From assembly GCA_017937025.1 (NCBI GenBank), contig JAGBEJ010000005.1:62001-126000 (forward strand): a stretch of DNA of 64,000 nucleotides. The letters run 5' to 3'. Under the pieces are notes generated by a model. The model saw nothing but the letters and a program-made list of their open reading frames with translations, was not told where the DNA came from and did not search any database. The stretch is from Paludibacteraceae bacterium (lineage in GTDB: Bacteria > Bacteroidota > Bacteroidia > Bacteroidales > Paludibacteraceae). The position numbers and the translations under genes were made by a program. Shown here piece after piece: positions 35,443 through 43,195 of the stretch (position 1 is the stretch's first letter; every line of letters begins with the position of its first letter).

Positions 35443-35826
35443 ATGCCAAACAAAGACAATACAAGATACACTGACGAGGAGCTCGAGGAGTTCCGTCAGA
35501 TCATCAACGGCAAGTTGGCGAAGGCTCAGGCTGACCTCGACCAGCTGGTTGCGTCTCTTAACAACTCTAACGGAAACGGCGACAGCGACACCGCTCCTAC
35601 ATTCAAGGTACTTGAGGAGGGCGCGGCTACACTGAACCAGGAGGAGACTTCGCGTTCTGTTCAGCGTCTTCGTGATTTCATCAAGAAGTTGAAAGAGGCT
35701 TTGATAAGAATCGACAACAAGACTTACGGCATCAGCCGCGCTACTGGCAAACTGATTCCAGCGGAGCGTTTGCGTGCGGTGCCTCACGCTACACTGAGTG
35801 TTGAGGATAAGCAGCAGGGCAAGTAG
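35443..35826 (+). CDS. DksA/TraR-family protein without zinc-finger cysteines
   Basis: 127 residues. An N-terminal coiled-coil (YTDEELEEFRQIINGKLAKA) and a C-terminal globular motif (IDNKTYGISRATGKLIPAERLRAVPHATLS) match the DksA/TraR family, which acts at the RNA polymerase secondary channel with ppGpp. The typical C4 zinc site is absent: there is not one cysteine in the protein. Bacteroidota homologues often have reduced cysteines; loss of all is notable. It sits between ileS and lspA, the usual Bacteroidota arrangement. Confidence 0.82.
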   Translation: MPNKDNTRYTDEELEEFRQIINGKLAKAQADLDQLVASLNNSNGNGDSDTAPTFKVLEEGAATLNQEETSRSVQRLRDFIKKLKEALIRIDNKTYGISRATGKLIPAERLRAVPHATLSVEDKQQGK

Positions 35827-35835
35827 TCTGCGTTG

Positions 35836-36501
35836 ATGTCACAGATTCAGGAAACATACAACAAGCAAAAGGCAGCGGTCTGGCTTACGGTCATGATCGT
35901 TGCCATTGTGCTTATAGACCAGGCGCTGAAGTTCTGGGTGAAGCTTTCCTTCCCCCTCGGCTCTGGTGTGGACGTGTGCGGCTGGTTCCAGATTTACTTT
36001 GTTGAGAACAAGGGCATGGCGTTCGGATTGGAACTCGGGAGCAAGATATTCCTAACATCGTTCCGCATATTGGCTTGCGTCGCCATTATCTACTACTTGT
36101 ACACTCTGATAAAAAGAGGCTTCCGCAGGTCGTTCGTGTTCACTGTGGGCGCGATTTTCGCCGGCGCGTTCGGCAATCTTATTGACTGCATTTTCTACGG
36201 CAAGATATTCTCTCACAGTATTTTCCAGGCTGCAACACTTTTCCCTGCAAATGGAAGTTATGGCGCATGGTTCGAAGGTAGAGTCGTGGATATGCTTTAT
36301 TTCCCGCTCATTCATTCGTCGGACGGCGGTGTGCTGTTCTTCCAGCCTGTGTTCAATTTCGCCGATACAGCAGTTACAGTCGGCGTGTTCCTCGTGATTA
36401 TATTCTTCGGCAAAGACCTCAGCAGAAGCCTTGAGACTAAGGCGGAGCGTGAGAAGAGAGAAGCCAAGGAACGTCAAAAAGAAGCAAATCAACAGCAATG
36501 A
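35836..36501 (+). CDS. lspA: Lipoprotein signal peptidase (signal peptidase II)
   Basis: 221 residues from ATG 35836 (a TTG one codon earlier is also open). Integral membrane aspartyl protease that removes lipoprotein signal peptides. Four transmembrane helices. Catalytic aspartates are in the conserved GNLIDCIFYGK/GRVVDMLYFP and FNFADTAVTVGV regions; FVENKGMAFGL corresponds to the family NxGxAF motif. A loop between the GNLID and VVDM blocks, containing the SYGAW stretch, is longer than in Proteobacteria. The C-terminus is highly charged. It overlaps the DUF4296 gene by 4 bases. Many lipoproteins in this window are its substrates. Confidence 0.93.
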   Translation: MSQIQETYNKQKAAVWLTVMIVAIVLIDQALKFWVKLSFPLGSGVDVCGWFQIYFVENKGMAFGLELGSKIFLTSFRILACVAIIYYLYTLIKRGFRRSFVFTVGAIFAGAFGNLIDCIFYGKIFSHSIFQAATLFPANGSYGAWFEGRVVDMLYFPLIHSSDGGVLFFQPVFNFADTAVTVGVFLVIIFFGKDLSRSLETKAEREKREAKERQKEANQQQ

Positions 36502-36821
36502 TAAAGCGTTTGTTGGGCATATTGATGCTGTCGCTGGCGCTTGCGTCATGCGGAGAGAAGCGTCCGGACAATGTGCTGGACGACGAGAGTATGGAGTCGC
36601 TGCTTTACGACCTGTATATGACCGAGGCGGCGATTACAGTCAAAGACGGCAACGTGAGCGACACGTTAGCAACAGAGTATTTCAACTCGGTGTTCAAGGC
36701 GCACAATGTCACAAAAGAGCAGTTTGAGGAGTCGGTCAGATGGTATTCCTCACACCTCGAGGCTTGGGAGAAGGTGACTCAGAATGTGTCAATAGAATTA
36801 GACAAGGCAAGCGGGAGGTAA
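36498..36821 (+). CDS. DUF4296 lipoprotein
   Basis: 107 residues. Signal peptide II with lipobox ALASCGEKRP. The rest matches the short DUF4296 family (MESLLYDLYMTEAAI, YFNSVFKAHNVTKEQFEESVRWYSSH), found only in Bacteroidota and usually directly after lspA, as here (4-base overlap). Function unknown; helical, periplasmic or outer-membrane attached. Confidence 0.8.
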   Translation: MIKRLLGILMLSLALASCGEKRPDNVLDDESMESLLYDLYMTEAAITVKDGNVSDTLATEYFNSVFKAHNVTKEQFEESVRWYSSHLEAWEKVTQNVSIELDKASGR

Positions 36822-36826
36822 ATCCA

Positions 36827-37105
36827 GTGAAACGTTTTGTCGCCCATATTATAGAAATTTCCCCTCAGAACATCCTGCGTGACGGATTCATAGAGATAGA
36901 CGACTCGGGCAAGATAACGTCGATTCGTCCGTTGGAGCAAGGCGAGGAGCCTTCGAATACAAAGCTGCTGGACGGCGTCATAACATCGACCGTAGGCAGT
37001 GTTTTGATAGTCGGCATGAGAATTCCGGTCGTGGCTGTCGAGAATGTCAAGTGGGTAGGGCGTTATTACAGACTTACAGAAGATACAACTTTCAGGATGC
37101 TGTGA
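36827..37105 (+). CDS. Conserved-looking hypothetical protein
   Basis: 92 residues from a GTG start 5 bases after the DUF4296 stop, preceded by GGGAGG. Opening strands KRFVAHIIEISPQNILRDG and GFIEIDDSGKITSIRPLEQ resemble the first beta-sandwich strands of amidohydrolase-type proteins, but no catalytic part is present; the C-terminal half is beta-rich (VGSVLIVGMRIPVVAVE). Function unknown. An alternative in-frame ATG at 36740 overlaps the lipoprotein gene and is less likely. Its stop codon lies in the stem of the following terminator. Confidence 0.55.
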   Translation: MKRFVAHIIEISPQNILRDGFIEIDDSGKITSIRPLEQGEEPSNTKLLDGVITSTVGSVLIVGMRIPVVAVENVKWVGRYYRLTEDTTFRML

Positions 37106-37126
37106 TGGTATGTCACGGCATTTTTT
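37097..37126 (+). terminator. Terminator containing the stop codon of the preceding gene
   Basis: ATGCTGTGA (37097-37105, including the TGA stop) pairs with TCACGGCAT (37113-37121), followed by six T. Confidence 0.75.
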
Positions 37127-37142
37127 CAATACATAGAACGTT

Positions 37143-37556
37143 ATGATAATAAACATAGACAGTTTGGAGAATATCGCTGATGCAGCGAAGAAGTTTCTTG
37201 CTGAGGCTGGTGACCGACGTGTATTCGCGTTCCATGGCGGAATGGGCGCGGGCAAGACGACTTTCATCAAGGCGCTTTGCTCGGAGCTGGGCGTGACCGA
37301 GGTCGTGGCGAGCCCGACATTCGCGATAGTGAATGAGTACATGGCGCAGAACGGAGAACCGGTCTATCACTTCGACCTTTACAGAGTGAAGACTATGGAT
37401 GAGGCTTGCGACTTTGGCTGCGAGGACTATTTCTACAGTGGCAACTACTGCTTCATCGAGTGGCCGGAATTGGTGGAGCCGCTTTTGCCTGACGACACTG
37501 CGGACGTGTGCATAACTGTCGATGACGAAGGCCACAGAGCCGTGGAATTGAAGTAA
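37143..37556 (+). CDS. tsaE: tRNA threonylcarbamoyladenosine biosynthesis ATPase TsaE
   Basis: 137 residues. P-loop ATPase of the t6A37 modification machinery. Walker A GGMGAGKTTFIKAL, switch SPTFAIVNEY, YHFDLYRVK and the C-terminal FIEWPE are family hallmarks. Full length. In this same window trmO further methylates t6A. It is separated from the preceding gene by a terminator, so it is likely transcribed from its own promoter; mscS follows after 25 bases. Confidence 0.93.
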   Translation: MIINIDSLENIADAAKKFLAEAGDRRVFAFHGGMGAGKTTFIKALCSELGVTEVVASPTFAIVNEYMAQNGEPVYHFDLYRVKTMDEACDFGCEDYFYSGNYCFIEWPELVEPLLPDDTADVCITVDDEGHRAVELK

Positions 37557-37581
37557 AACCAAACATCAAATACAAAACAAT

Positions 37582-38634
37582 ATGAACGATTTTCTTTCTT
37601 ACAGGATTTATAACAACGAAGTGCAGGAGATACTCATTTCGTTGGCTTTCATTCTTGGCGCGATAGTGCTGGGCAGATTAGTCAGATGGTTCGCCGAGAA
37701 GATACTTCCGAAACTGACAGCCAAGACGGAGACCCAGCTGGACGACGTGCTGGTGGAGGTGCTTAAGGCTCCGATGCTTTTCGCGCTGACTTTGGTCGGA
37801 TTCTGGATAGGCATCAAGCGCCTGTCTATGCCAGCGAATGCCATGGCGATGATAGCCGATGCCTACAAGTTCCTGCTTGTCATAAGCGCCACATGGTTTA
37901 TTTCCAGAGCTGTATCCACATTCATAAACGTAGTGCTCAAGGAGAAAGTCAACGACGAGAGCTCAAGGATGGACGAGCATGCGCTCAGCCTGATTAAGAA
38001 AGTGTCGTCGTTCGTTATATGGAGCATCGGCGTAATCACGGCTCTGAACAATGCCGGAGTCGATGTCGGCGCTCTGATAGCCGGTCTGGGAATCGGAGGA
38101 GTAGCTATAGCCCTTGCTGCTCAGGATACAGCCAAGAATATCTTCGCAGGCATGATGATACTTTTCGACCGTCCTTTTAAGATAGGTGAGCTGATAACCA
38201 TAGACGGCACGACAGGATATGTCGAGGACATGGGAATACGAAGCACGAAGCTCAGAACGTATTCCGGACAGCTGGTTGTGATACCTAACTACAAGACAGC
38301 CGACAGCAACCTGACGAACATAACGAGAGAGCCGTCGCGCCGCATCGAACTGAATGTCGGGCTGACTTACAGCACAACGCCGGAGCAGATGAGACAGGCG
38401 ATGGACATACTCCGCAATCTGCCGTCGTCGGTCGATGGCATTGAGGATAAGGTGAAGGTTTATTTCACATCGTTCGGCGACTTCTCGCTGAACATAACAT
38501 GCTGGTACTACATAAAGAAGGACAGCGATTTGTTCGAGACACAGTCGGCGGTCAATCTCCAGGTGCTTGACGATTTCAACGCACACGGACTTGACTTCGC
38601 TTTCCCTACTCAGACATTGTATGTGAACAAGTGA
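37582..38634 (+). CDS. Small-conductance mechanosensitive channel, MscS family
   Basis: 350 residues. Four or five transmembrane helices in the N-terminal half; the pore-lining helix contains GIGGVAIALAAQDTAKNIFA. This is followed by the MscS beta-domain (FDRPFKIGELITIDGTTGYV, STKLRTYSGQLVVIPN) and a C-terminal alpha/beta domain ending FPTQTLYV, all conserved in the family. Releases osmolytes on hypo-osmotic shock. Terminator directly downstream. Confidence 0.92.
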   Translation: MNDFLSYRIYNNEVQEILISLAFILGAIVLGRLVRWFAEKILPKLTAKTETQLDDVLVEVLKAPMLFALTLVGFWIGIKRLSMPANAMAMIADAYKFLLVISATWFISRAVSTFINVVLKEKVNDESSRMDEHALSLIKKVSSFVIWSIGVITALNNAGVDVGALIAGLGIGGVAIALAAQDTAKNIFAGMMILFDRPFKIGELITIDGTTGYVEDMGIRSTKLRTYSGQLVVIPNYKTADSNLTNITREPSRRIELNVGLTYSTTPEQMRQAMDILRNLPSSVDGIEDKVKVYFTSFGDFSLNITCWYYIKKDSDLFETQSAVNLQVLDDFNAHGLDFAFPTQTLYVNK

Positions 38635-38650
38635 TACTCAATGGTATAAA

Positions 38651-38685
38651 AAAGGAGATGCTCTATGCGTCTCCTTTAGTTTTAC
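38651..38685 (+). terminator. Terminator of mscS
   Basis: AAAGGAGATGC/GCGTCTCCTTT stem with a 5-base loop, followed by AGTTTT. Confidence 0.75.
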
Positions 38686-38756
38686 AAGTTGTCTCGTTTT
38701 GGAAAAAAGCGTTGCAACAAGTAGTGATATGGAATATTTCAACCATATAAAATGAT

Positions 38757-39125
38757 ATGGATAAAGAAGAGCAAATAAAAGATTTTTTCAAAGATAAAGG
38801 GGTTGATTTGAGCCAAGTTAAGGGTCTTGAGAATGGTTCTAACATTTTCAAAGGACTTAACAAGCAAGATGCATTAAAAGCTCTGAATTTGTACCAAGAG
38901 TTAGGAATATCGATTTTAGGAGGGGACGTTTTGTGTATTAAAAATGACGGTTCAATAGAATACACTTCAGACAGTTGGCATGTTGATATACTTGAGAACG
39001 AGAGCCGTTCTCAGTTTCTAAAAAGGAGTGTGAGCGAATCTTATTCATATATAAGCAAATATGCTCCATCTTCTTTAAGAGAAAACTCCATTTTGTTCGA
39101 CATAGTACCGGACCTGAAGATTTAG
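38757..39125 (+). CDS. Probable immunity protein (Imm40-like), orphan
   Basis: 122 residues, no signal peptide. The pattern of a helical N-terminal half, LYQELGISILGGDVLCI, a short beta-hairpin with SDSWHVD, then NESRSQFLKRSVSESYSYISKY resembles the Imm40 family of polymorphic-toxin immunity proteins as I remember it (ILGGDV and DSW motifs). No toxin gene is adjacent, and codon use is AT-richer than neighbours, both consistent with an acquired orphan immunity gene. Family assignment is tentative. Confidence 0.5.
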   Translation: MDKEEQIKDFFKDKGVDLSQVKGLENGSNIFKGLNKQDALKALNLYQELGISILGGDVLCIKNDGSIEYTSDSWHVDILENESRSQFLKRSVSESYSYISKYAPSSLRENSILFDIVPDLKI

Positions 39126-39206
39126 GATTTATGTTTGGACTCACTTGGGACAAACCATAAACATGTGAAAACCGCCTTGCCGACGACGGCATTACACAAA
39201 TACCGC

Positions 39207-40064
39207 ATGAGAAAACTCGCATATACACTTCTGATATTATTTATGTCGCTTTGCTGTGCAGCGCAGGACAGCACTGTGTCCATTCGTCTTGTGTGTGGAA
39301 TTCCGCTTCCTCCGCCATGTGCAGAGATTGACTTCATCAAATTCGACAGCATGCCAAATAACCTGATTAAGCAGAACGAACAGTTCTTCAAGCATGCAAA
39401 AATCAAGGGCTATCCCAAAGAAGGGCGTGTGGTCATCAAAACCAAAATGTATATTGTCATTGACTCTACTATACTATACACAACAGAGCAGAAAAGAGAT
39501 TTCTTGTCAGGCATGACAGAAGACGAAATTGCAGAAATCCGATTCCTCGACAGAAAAGCCACAGCAAAGTCATTGGGCTTGAAAAGCCGATATGGAACAA
39601 TGCTTGTAAAGACAAAAGGCGGTTCTTACTCTTTCCATAAATGCAATCCCGACAGTATGGAACGAACAATCAAAAAACGGCAAGTGTCTGACTTCAAGAG
39701 GTTCCCAGCTGAGCTATTGAATGACTTAGACAAAATGGGAGTGGATTCATATTCAATGCTAAATGACTACGAAGCAAAATATTTGAATTTCATCTTTGGT
39801 GTCACGCCAGATGAATTCGATTTCACTGGCAAGAAGATAGGTTTCATTACAGGTTCTAGTGGGAAAAAGAAAAGCAACAAAGCGGATTATTTCAAATTAG
39901 AGAAAGATAGATTTTGTCACAAATATTCTCCTAACGGAGGAGACTTGTACGTTTTTGATAAAAGACAAAAAGAAGAATCAGGCGGTTATGACGCTGCAAT
40001 CGTGTATTGGAGCAAGTTTATTTTACCAGTAGAGAAAGTGATTGAGGGATTGAAGAAGAAATAA
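39207..40064 (+). CDS. Secreted protein of unknown function with a plug-domain-like segment
   Basis: 285 residues from ATG 39207; an in-frame upstream ATG at 39135 lacks leader features. Signal peptide ending LCCAAQ. The segment EIAEIRFLDRKATAKSLGL, continuing SRYGTMLVKTK, resembles the end of a TonB-receptor plug domain (typically ...YG..ANGVIVVTTK), seen alone in many small Bacteroidota proteins. C-terminal half (IGFITGSSG, GGDLYVFDKRQ) not recognised. AT-rich compared with the flanking core genes. Confidence 0.55.
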   Translation: MRKLAYTLLILFMSLCCAAQDSTVSIRLVCGIPLPPPCAEIDFIKFDSMPNNLIKQNEQFFKHAKIKGYPKEGRVVIKTKMYIVIDSTILYTTEQKRDFLSGMTEDEIAEIRFLDRKATAKSLGLKSRYGTMLVKTKGGSYSFHKCNPDSMERTIKKRQVSDFKRFPAELLNDLDKMGVDSYSMLNDYEAKYLNFIFGVTPDEFDFTGKKIGFITGSSGKKKSNKADYFKLEKDRFCHKYSPNGGDLYVFDKRQKEESGGYDAAIVYWSKFILPVEKVIEGLKKK

Positions 40065-40073
40065 AACAACAAC

Positions 40074-40108
40074 AAACGCTTGAGAAAACTCGCAAGCGTT
40101 TTGTTTTT
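40074..40108 (+). terminator. Terminator after the secreted unknown protein
   Basis: AAACGCTTG/CAAGCGTTT stem with a 10-base loop, followed by TGTTTTT. Confidence 0.7.
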
Positions 40109-40127
40109 GCGTTCCCAAAAGTCTTGT

Positions 40128-40916
40128 TTATAGAAGTCTTTTTACGACTCTGAGTTTGTGGCTGTATTGCCCGGAGTCCTCGTTGCGTATGCCTTGCGAG
40201 TCTATCTGCTCTATTTTCACGCGTCCCGAGGCATGCACGATTTCTCTGTCCGACGCGAGTATTCCGACGTGTATGATTCTGCCTTCGTCGTTCTCGAAGA
40301 ATGCCAGGTCGCCGGGTCTTGCCTCTTGCAGGAAGTTCACCACGGTGCCTTGCTCCACTTGTTGCGAAGCGTCGCGTGGCAGCTCGATTCCGCAGATTCT
40401 GAACACGGTCTGCACGAATCCGGAGCAGTCAATGCCCAGGGCGTTTCTTCCGCCCCAGAGATATGGCGAGTTCAGGAACATGAACGCCACTGACAGCAGC
40501 TCCTCGCCCGAATAAAGCTTCTCGTCCGGCATGTTGACGCATTCTCTGGCAATGTGTATGTCGGTCTCCATTATGGAGCAGAACTCTTTGTCGGGGTTGT
40601 AGAACGGCAGCAGGCTTCCGCCAGGCAGCAGGATGTTCTCGCCCCTCGACTCGATGTAGGCGTGTGCTATTGGGCTGTTGATTACAGGGAAGTGTGTGTC
40701 GTCCAGCTGCTCGGCTATCTCGTCGCTTATGTTGGTCACCATCTTCGCGTCAACCCATCCTTCGTATGTGTCGATGAGGCTGTGCACATAGCACCATTTC
40801 GGGATTCTCTCCAGTATTGTGAAGTGCTCCCCGAACAGAAGCTGGTTTACCATCTCTGATGTTTCGGAAGGCTCTCTGCGCATAGGCAGGACGCTGTTTA
40901 AATTGATGCCGTGCAT
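40128..40916 (-). CDS. NlpC/P60 cell-wall peptidase with SH3 domains
   Basis: 262 residues from ATG 40916; a TTG at 40940 is also open but near the promoter. N-terminal SH3b-like region (LPMRREPSETSEMVNQLLFG, TYEGWVDAKMV) and a C-terminal NlpC/P60 domain with catalytic Cys164 in GIDCSGFVQTVF, His in GRIIHVGIL and a further polar residue downstream (EIVHASG). No signal peptide, so the substrate is probably imported murein peptides, as for dipeptidyl-peptidase VI (YkfC type): cleavage of gamma-D-Glu-diamino acid bonds. Single gene with its own -7 element. Confidence 0.88.
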   Translation of the reverse strand: MHGINLNSVLPMRREPSETSEMVNQLLFGEHFTILERIPKWCYVHSLIDTYEGWVDAKMVTNISDEIAEQLDDTHFPVINSPIAHAYIESRGENILLPGGSLLPFYNPDKEFCSIMETDIHIARECVNMPDEKLYSGEELLSVAFMFLNSPYLWGGRNALGIDCSGFVQTVFRICGIELPRDASQQVEQGTVVNFLQEARPGDLAFFENDEGRIIHVGILASDREIVHASGRVKIEQIDSQGIRNEDSGQYSHKLRVVKRLL

Positions 40917-40944
40917 TGGACTTGATTTATGATTGAACAAAATT

Positions 40945-40952
40945 CAAAGTTA
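40945..40952 (-). promoter_or_regulatory. -7 promoter element of the NlpC/P60 gene
   Basis: Reads TAACTTTG on the minus strand, 28 bases before the ATG at 40916. Confidence 0.6.
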
Positions 40953-41025
40953 TATGTAAATATCAACAAAACAACAAGTGCGGCAAGAAAAGGGCTTGGA
41001 TGGGGCGTTCTTTTACAAAAACACG

Positions 41026-41033
41026 TATATTTG
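41026..41033 (+). promoter_or_regulatory. -7 promoter element of pgpH
   Basis: TATATTTG, 41 bases before the pgpH ATG. Confidence 0.6.
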
Positions 41034-41074
41034 AGTATTTTTCCTATTTTGTTTCGGTATAGATAAGGCAAGAA

Positions 41075-43195
41075 ATGAAAGAATTCTCATCAAACGCAAA
41101 GATACAATGGTGGATGAAGGCGTTGCTTTTTGTTGTGGCAGTGGCTATAATCGTCCAGTTTTTCCCTCGAAGAAGTGGCTTCAGCTACAGCTACAGCGAA
41201 GGTCGTCCGTGGAACTACGACCTGATGACGGCTCCCTACGACTTCGCGATTCTTAAAGACCCTGTGCTGCTGAAGGCGCAGCAGGCTGAGGCATTGAAGT
41301 CGTTCGAGCTTTGCGTAAGGAAAGACACGTCGGTGGAGAGTTCTGTGATGGTGAAACTGAACAGCGTTGAGGACAAAGAGTGCGTGTCGTATCTCAAGGC
41401 GGAGCTGTCCAAGATTTATTCCGAGGGCGTGGTGCCGTCGCTGGTGCTCGATACGGTCATGAAAGCCGGCTACACAAAGGTCAAACTGCTTTCCGACAAC
41501 AATGTGGCGGCGAGCATCGATGTGTCAACGCTGAACACAGTGCGTTCCGCATACTCCAAGATTATGACGGAGTGTCCGGCTAATGTGTCGAAAGAGGCGC
41601 TGAGAGCGGCGAATGTCAGCTCGTTCTTGTCTGAGAACCTGTATGTTGACACGGCGATGTCAAACAAGCAGCGCGCCGAGATTCTTAAGACTGTGTCGCT
41701 GACGTCGGGCATGATACAGGCTGGCGAGAGAATCGTTGACAAAGGCGAAATTGTCACTGCCAAAACCGAGCTTATCCTTAACTCGCTGAAACTCTCTTAC
41801 GAGGAGCGCGAGAACAAGGGCGGCAGTGTGAATTTCGACGGCATCGGCAGTGTGTCGACCAACAGACTCATGACCATAGGCGGCGAGACGATGGCTGTGG
41901 CTGGACTGATGGTGCTTCTGTTTCTGTACATCAGCCTTTTCCGCCCTAAGATTTTCAAGGAGACGAGACATGTGCTCTTTATACTTCTGACGACCCTTGT
42001 GCCTATCGTCCTTGCGACGTTGGCATTGAGGATGAGCCGCCAGGAGATGGTGGTGTATATCGTGCCGTTCGCGTTGGTGCCGATAGTCATCCGCTCGTTC
42101 TTCGACTCCAGAACGGCGCTCTTCGCCCACATGATAGCGACTTTGTGCGCCGCATTGGTAGTGCCATCGCCGTTCGAGTTCGCATTGCTGCAGATTACTG
42201 CCGGCATGGCTGCCGTCTCCAGCCTTAAGGACTTGACGACGAGGTCGCAGCTCGCGAGGGCGGCTTTCTTCGTGTTTATCGACTATTCGGTGTTCTACAT
42301 CGCTCTGCAGTTGATACAGGAGACTAACATGAGCCGCATCGACCCAGTAGTGCTGGTTTATTTCGGCATATCAGCCCTGCTTCTCTTGTTCGCCTACGGC
42401 TTGATATTCCTTTTCGAGCGTCTGTTCGGCTATCTTTCGCCGGTGTCGCTTGTGGAGTTGTCTAATGTCAATACTCCGCTTCTGCTGCGTTTCGCCGAGC
42501 TTGCTCCTGGCACGTTCCAGCACTCGCTTCAAGTGGCGAACCTTGTCACTACCGCAGCCCCAAGAATAAACGCAAACGCCCTGCTGGCGAGAGTCGGAGC
42601 CATGTATCACGATATCGGAAAACTCCAGCATCCGGATTTCTTCACAGAGAATCAGATGTCGGGTGTCAATCCGTTGGCGGAGCTTGACCCATTGGTCGCT
42701 TCGGAGCTTATAATCGCTCATGTGAAGGACGGCGTGACTTTGGCTAAGGCCTATAAACTGCCGGAGCCGATAATAGATTTCATACGCACCCACCACGCCG
42801 ACGGCAGGACGAAGTATTTCTACAACACTTATGTGAACGCTCATCCCGATGAGGAGATACCGGCAGGCGCATTCGACTACGCAGGCCCTAAGCCGCAGAC
42901 TAAGGAGCAGGCGCTGCTTATGATGGCGGACTCTGTGGAGGCGGCTTCGAGGAGCATGGTGTTCCAGTCCGGCGACACAAACGGCAGTGTGAAGCACGAG
43001 GACTTGTCCGACAGGCTGGACAAGCTTGTGGACAATATTATTGACAAGCAGCTGACTGACGGTTTGCTTAACGACGCCAACATAACATTCGCTCAGGTCG
43101 GGCTCGTGAAAGAGTCGTTCAAGGCTAAGCTCAAGACGATATATCACACAAGAATTTCATATCCAGAACTGAAAAGAAAAACAGAGAACAAATGA
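41075..43195 (+). CDS. 7TM HD-domain phosphodiesterase (PgpH/YqfF type)
   Basis: 706 residues. A first transmembrane helix (about 12-32), a large extracytoplasmic 7TMR-HDED domain (to about 265), seven transmembrane helices (270-460), then a cytosolic HD domain. Metal-binding HD pair at 512-513 in MYHDIGKLQHP, preceded by ELAPGTFQHSLQVANL and followed by FIRTHHADG. Homologues hydrolyse cyclic di-AMP. The last four bases overlap the next start. Confidence 0.9.
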   Translation: MKEFSSNAKIQWWMKALLFVVAVAIIVQFFPRRSGFSYSYSEGRPWNYDLMTAPYDFAILKDPVLLKAQQAEALKSFELCVRKDTSVESSVMVKLNSVEDKECVSYLKAELSKIYSEGVVPSLVLDTVMKAGYTKVKLLSDNNVAASIDVSTLNTVRSAYSKIMTECPANVSKEALRAANVSSFLSENLYVDTAMSNKQRAEILKTVSLTSGMIQAGERIVDKGEIVTAKTELILNSLKLSYEERENKGGSVNFDGIGSVSTNRLMTIGGETMAVAGLMVLLFLYISLFRPKIFKETRHVLFILLTTLVPIVLATLALRMSRQEMVVYIVPFALVPIVIRSFFDSRTALFAHMIATLCAALVVPSPFEFALLQITAGMAAVSSLKDLTTRSQLARAAFFVFIDYSVFYIALQLIQETNMSRIDPVVLVYFGISALLLLFAYGLIFLFERLFGYLSPVSLVELSNVNTPLLLRFAELAPGTFQHSLQVANLVTTAAPRINANALLARVGAMYHDIGKLQHPDFFTENQMSGVNPLAELDPLVASELIIAHVKDGVTLAKAYKLPEPIIDFIRTHHADGRTKYFYNTYVNAHPDEEIPAGAFDYAGPKPQTKEQALLMMADSVEAASRSMVFQSGDTNGSVKHEDLSDRLDKLVDNIIDKQLTDGLLNDANITFAQVGLVKESFKAKLKTIYHTRISYPELKRKTENK

